From positions 1 to 7,158 of the forward strand of contig QIMB01000283.1 in NCBI GenBank assembly GCA_003233615.1: 7,158 bases of DNA. Reading direction: 5' to 3'. The notes below the pieces were generated by a model. The model did no database searches and had not been told where the DNA came from. It saw only the letters and a list, made by a program, of their open reading frames with translations. Of the stretch, positions 3,944 to 7,158 are shown in pieces. The translations under genes and the position numbers were made by a program. This DNA is from Nitrospirota bacterium. Lineage in GTDB: Bacteria; Nitrospirota; Nitrospiria; Nitrospirales; UBA8639. Every line of letters begins with the position of its first letter. The stretch's first letter is position 1.

Positions 3944-5740
3944 ATGGAAAAGCGCGTCGTTCTTTTCCTGGTACTGTCCCTCGGCATTATTTTTGGGTAC
4001 GACCTCCTTCTGAAGGAACTAGGTTACTCACCATTTTCAAACTCGCCCATTATCGATGAGGAAATCTATAAAGACGATTCGCAAGATGGCTTGCGAACTG
4101 ATCGATCATCTTCTGCGCCAGCCGACTCTGCTCTAGACAGTACAACAATCTCTTCTGACAATTCCGAACTGTCACCTAATCAGGCTGTCGAGCCTGAAGA
4201 AGAAATTATTTTTATCGAAACACCTTTAGTCCGAGTCGGGCTTTCCAACCAAGGTGCGGTCATCACTTCTTGGGAATTGAAAAAATTCTTAACGCAAACA
4301 GAGGAGAATGTTCCTGTTCAATTGGTCTACCCCAATGGCCAGTATCCAGGGCCATTGACCTTGAGATCTGAAGGCCACGAGGAACTGACCACCATACTTC
4401 AGAAAAAACTGTATCGTGTGGAGAAAGACTTTGAGAAATTAAACGAAAGACATCCTACTGGAAGAGTCGTGTTCACCTACGAGTCAGATGACTCCAAGGT
4501 GTCGGTGGAAAAAGTTCTTGTGTTTCATTACGACTCGTATGTGGTGGATATAGAAATCCGCACACGCGGAATTTCTGAGAAACTCAACCTCGTCTTAGGG
4601 ACCAACTTTGGGCTGGTGGAATGGGGACAAGGGTTTATTGGACTGTTAGGAACGGCCTGGATGATGGGTGAGAGTGAGGAAGTATTTAAAGAGTCGCCTG
4701 AGGCAGATGATCCTACGATTCGCCGGGAAGGCCCTGTGAAGTGGCTCGCACTCCAAGATAAATATTTCATTAGTGCTTTCATGCCTGAAGAGGCAACTGG
4801 TCTTGTCGCAAAACTTGAAAATGAAATGGTCGTCTCCGCTGGGTTGAACTTACCGGTTGGATCAGACGGCCACGTTCATAAAGCTCGCTTATATGCCGGG
4901 CCGAAACAATTTGATGTCCTGAAGTCGTTTGAAAACGGGCTGGAAGATACGATTGATTTCGGGTGGTTTATCTATGACAGTTTTGCACCGGTAAAATTTG
5001 TGGCCAAGCCACTCTTTTCGGTGCTCAGGTCCATCAATGACTACACGAACAATTTCGGATTGTCCATCATTATATTGACCTTTGGCATCAAATTATTGTT
5101 CGTGCCCTTGCAATATAAAAGCTATAAATCCATGCAGGGAATGAAAACAATCCAAGAACCTGTCAAGAAGCTCCAAGAAAAATATAAAGATGATAAACAA
5201 AAGCTCAACACGGAATTAATGAAGTTATACAAGGAGCATAAGGTCAATCCGGTCGGCGGGTGTTTGCCGATGTTTCTCCAGATGCCGGTGTTCATTGCCT
5301 TATTTAATATTTTGTATATGACTATTGATTTGCGGCAAGCCCCGTTTATGCTGTGGATTCACGACCTGTCCATCCAAGATCCATTTTATGTGCTGCCCGT
5401 GCTCATGGGTGCCTCCATGTACGTGCAACAAAAAATTATGCCGACAACGGCGGATCCCAATATGGCCAAAATGATGTTGATTTTACCCATCGGCCTGACC
5501 TTCTTGTTTGTGACATTCCCTGCAGGTCTCGTATTATATTGGGTCACCAATAATGTCTTGACGATCACCCAGCAATTTGTCACAGATCGCTATGTTCTCC
5601 CACCGCCAAAACCAGGAACGCCAGATATTGCCAAGACGAAGTCACTATCGTCTGGTTCTGACAAGCCTGACAAGCCAGGGAAAAAGAAATCCTCTTCTCA
5701 GCAAGCCGGTAAGTCATCGGACAAATCAAAAAAATCCTAA
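3944..5740 (+). CDS. yidC: Membrane protein insertase YidC (Oxa1 family)
   Basis: YidC inserts and folds proteins in the inner membrane, alone or with SecYEG. This 598-residue protein has the Gram-negative layout. An N-terminal membrane segment (about 5-23, VVLFLVLSLGIIFGYDLLL) is followed by an acidic, Ser-rich linker (about 36-88) and the periplasmic P1 domain (about 88-350). The Oxa1 core then runs from about 360 to 550. Core membrane segments lie near 371-390, 440-461, 481-497 and 510-548. The cytoplasmic loop after the first core segment is rich in Lys (KKLQEKYKDDKQKLN). The groove position that is Arg in E. coli is Lys383 here (TFGIKLLFVPL). The tail from about 556 is Pro- then Lys/Ser-rich and probably disordered; basic tails of this kind can touch ribosomes. 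The ATG has no good Shine-Dalgarno sequence, but an in-frame TAG lies three codons upstream, so no longer start exists. An outer membrane is implied but not shown. Confidence 0.97.
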   Translation: MEKRVVLFLVLSLGIIFGYDLLLKELGYSPFSNSPIIDEEIYKDDSQDGLRTDRSSSAPADSALDSTTISSDNSELSPNQAVEPEEEIIFIETPLVRVGLSNQGAVITSWELKKFLTQTEENVPVQLVYPNGQYPGPLTLRSEGHEELTTILQKKLYRVEKDFEKLNERHPTGRVVFTYESDDSKVSVEKVLVFHYDSYVVDIEIRTRGISEKLNLVLGTNFGLVEWGQGFIGLLGTAWMMGESEEVFKESPEADDPTIRREGPVKWLALQDKYFISAFMPEEATGLVAKLENEMVVSAGLNLPVGSDGHVHKARLYAGPKQFDVLKSFENGLEDTIDFGWFIYDSFAPVKFVAKPLFSVLRSINDYTNNFGLSIIILTFGIKLLFVPLQYKSYKSMQGMKTIQEPVKKLQEKYKDDKQKLNTELMKLYKEHKVNPVGGCLPMFLQMPVFIALFNILYMTIDLRQAPFMLWIHDLSIQDPFYVLPVLMGASMYVQQKIMPTTADPNMAKMMLILPIGLTFLFVTFPAGLVLYWVTNNVLTITQQFVTDRYVLPPPKPGTPDIAKTKSLSSGSDKPDKPGKKKSSSQQAGKSSDKSKKS

Positions 5741-5758
5741 CCTAGGGTGTCCTCGCGT

Positions 5759-7158
5759 ATGAGTGCTTTGGACGACACCATCTGCGCTGTCGCGACACCC
5801 TCCGGTGAAGGGGGCGTGGGCATTGTGCGAGTCAGCGGCTCGCAAGCCTTTCCCATTGCTTCCAATGTCGTCCGGCTTCGTTGTGCAAAGGCTCTTTCTG
5901 ATATTAAATCCCATCAATTGTATTTGGGAAAATTTCTTTGGAATCATTTTTCAACCCACCATCAGGTGAATCAAGGTTCCACCCCAGTATTGGATGAAGT
6001 GCTGGTCGTGATCATGCGAGGGCCACGATCTTACACCGGCGAAGATGTCGTCGAAGTTCATGGCCATGGTGGACCGCTTATCGTACAAGCAATTTGCGAA
6101 GCCCTCACACAAGCTGGTGCTCGGATGGCTGAGCCTGGAGAATTTACCAAACGGGCGTTTTTAAACGGGCGACTCGACCTGACTCAAGCGGAGGCGGTCT
6201 TAGACACCATTCAAGCGAACTCTCTCCAGAGTCTGAAATTAGCGCAAGAACATCTTCAGGGAGGATTGTCTGGAGTCATTCAGGCCCACCGGGATGCGTT
6301 GGTGAAACTTCTGGCTCACGTGGAAGCCGAAATGGATTTTGGAGAAGAAGATATTCAATTCATTGAACAGAATGAATTACAAGAGAAACTCAGGATGATG
6401 GTCGGAGCTATTGAAAAATTGATCAAGTCGGCTCAAGAAGGCCGGATTATTCGTGAAGGCATTCGAACCGTCATTCTCGGACGACCCAATGTGGGTAAGT
6501 CTAGCCTCTTGAATGCCATACTAAATGTCGATCGGGCAATCGTTTCCCAGATTCCTGGAACCACACGCGATGTGCTTGAAGAATCGGTCATGGTCGAAGG
6601 CGTGATGATTCGCCTGTTCGATACCGCCGGGTTACGAGACACGACCGATGAATTAGAGCAAGAAGGTATGAGCCGAGCCGAAAAGGTGATACAGCAAGCA
6701 GATGTGTTGGTTATGGTGTTTGATCAAAGCCAGGCACTTACAGAAAAAGACATGGACCTGCTCAAAGAATATACGCAGAAACCTCGGGTGGTGATTTTAA
6801 ATAAACATGATCTCCCTCAACAGGTTTCGCTTGAGAACGTTCAAGAAATCGTCACATTCCAGGAAAGTCATCTCCTTCAAACAGAATATGTCCAAGTGTG
6901 TGCATTAACAAGTGAAGGTATTGATGACGTCAAACGAGCTATTACACATGTGGCTGTTGGAAATCGCCATGAAGCAGGCGATTCAGTCGTAATCTCTCGG
7001 TTGAGGCATAAAGTCCTGCTTCAACAAGCTGCGGAGGCCTTGCACAATGTACTCAAAGCGATAGATGATAGGCTATCTGCGGAATGTGTCGCGTTGGATA
7101 TGCGAGTGGCTTTGCAGGCCCTGGGCGAAATAGTGGGTATTGTGACCAACGAAGATAT
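5759..7158 (+). CDS. mnmE: tRNA uridine-5-carboxymethylaminomethyl(34) synthesis GTPase MnmE (3' end missing)
   Basis: MnmE (TrmE) acts with MnmG to modify the wobble uridine U34 of certain tRNAs, using a K+-activated GTPase. About 466 residues are present. The N-terminal folate-binding domain starts DDTICAVATPSGEGGVGIVRVSG and includes RGPRSYTGEDVVEVHGHGG and PGEFTKRAFLNGRLDLTQAE. The G domain has G1 GRPNVGKSS (241-249, with the Asn typical of K+-dependent GTPases), GTTRD (267-271), DTAG (288-291) and NKHD (348-351). The G5 region reads CALTSEG, with Cys where Ser is usual. The visible end GEIVGIVTNEDI is just before the family's closing segment that carries the conserved Cys (usually C-x-G-K), so only about a dozen residues are lost. 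It starts 18 bases after yidC and is probably in the same operon. The ribosome binding site is weak (AGGG about 12 bases upstream). Confidence 0.96.
   Translation, partial: MSALDDTICAVATPSGEGGVGIVRVSGSQAFPIASNVVRLRCAKALSDIKSHQLYLGKFLWNHFSTHHQVNQGSTPVLDEVLVVIMRGPRSYTGEDVVEVHGHGGPLIVQAICEALTQAGARMAEPGEFTKRAFLNGRLDLTQAEAVLDTIQANSLQSLKLAQEHLQGGLSGVIQAHRDALVKLLAHVEAEMDFGEEDIQFIEQNELQEKLRMMVGAIEKLIKSAQEGRIIREGIRTVILGRPNVGKSSLLNAILNVDRAIVSQIPGTTRDVLEESVMVEGVMIRLFDTAGLRDTTDELEQEGMSRAEKVIQQADVLVMVFDQSQALTEKDMDLLKEYTQKPRVVILNKHDLPQQVSLENVQEIVTFQESHLLQTEYVQVCALTSEGIDDVKRAITHVAVGNRHEAGDSVVISRLRHKVLLQQAAEALHNVLKAIDDRLSAECVALDMRVALQALGEIVGIVTNED

Noticed and set aside
5763..5969. Plus-strand open frame within the mnmE 5' part in another frame
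   Set aside because: The mnmE frame carries clear conserved motifs through the same bases; this one does not resemble a known protein.
1..7158. Transfer signs, insertion sequences, CRISPR arrays, tRNA or rRNA genes
   Set aside because: No inverted-repeat-bounded transposase, array of repeats, cloverleaf or rRNA sequence was seen on either strand.

Overview
The window is a bacterial chromosomal origin neighbourhood joined to the conserved rpmH-rnpA-yidD-yidC-mnmE cluster. Base composition is moderate and visibly more A+T-rich in the left half. The gene set is universal, so it says little about taxonomy. The YidC N-terminus, its Lys in the hydrophilic groove, and the general style of the proteins suggest a Nitrospirota (Nitrospira-like) bacterium. 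That is a weak inference from memory, not a database result.

Left part, minus strand: positions 1-632 hold the 5' part of dnaA, with domain I and the Walker A motif present and the rest cut off by the window edge. Directly upstream, 633-914 looks like the replication origin. It has a series of DnaA boxes all pointing the same way (TTATNCACA on the plus strand), then a block of seven 3-bp repeats (860-880) of the DnaA-trio type, then an A+T-rich stretch that probably unwinds. Beyond it lie two small minus-strand genes that look like DsrH/TusB-like (915-1178) and DsrE-like (1191-1535) proteins. They have their own good promoter, with a near-match DnaA box just upstream of it. Then comes hisS (1725-2972, minus strand).

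Middle: 2973-3162 is a divergent regulatory region. One sigma70-type promoter drives hisS leftward and another drives rpmH rightward; both have 17-bp spacers.

Right part, plus strand: rpmH (ribosomal protein L34), rnpA (RNase P protein, probably starting inside rpmH in another frame), yidD (4-bp overlap with rnpA), yidC (membrane insertase) and mnmE (tRNA U34-modifying GTPase, lacking only its last residues) form an apparent operon. The cluster joins tRNA processing and modification (rnpA, mnmE, with hisS next door for charging) to ribosome assembly and membrane protein insertion (rpmH, yidD, yidC).

No mobile element, CRISPR array, rRNA or tRNA gene was seen. The most interesting points are the origin with a mixed CTA/CGA trio block, the nested rpmH/rnpA start, and the cysteine-poor DsrE/DsrH-like pair placed between hisS and the origin. 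No wholly new system is evident.
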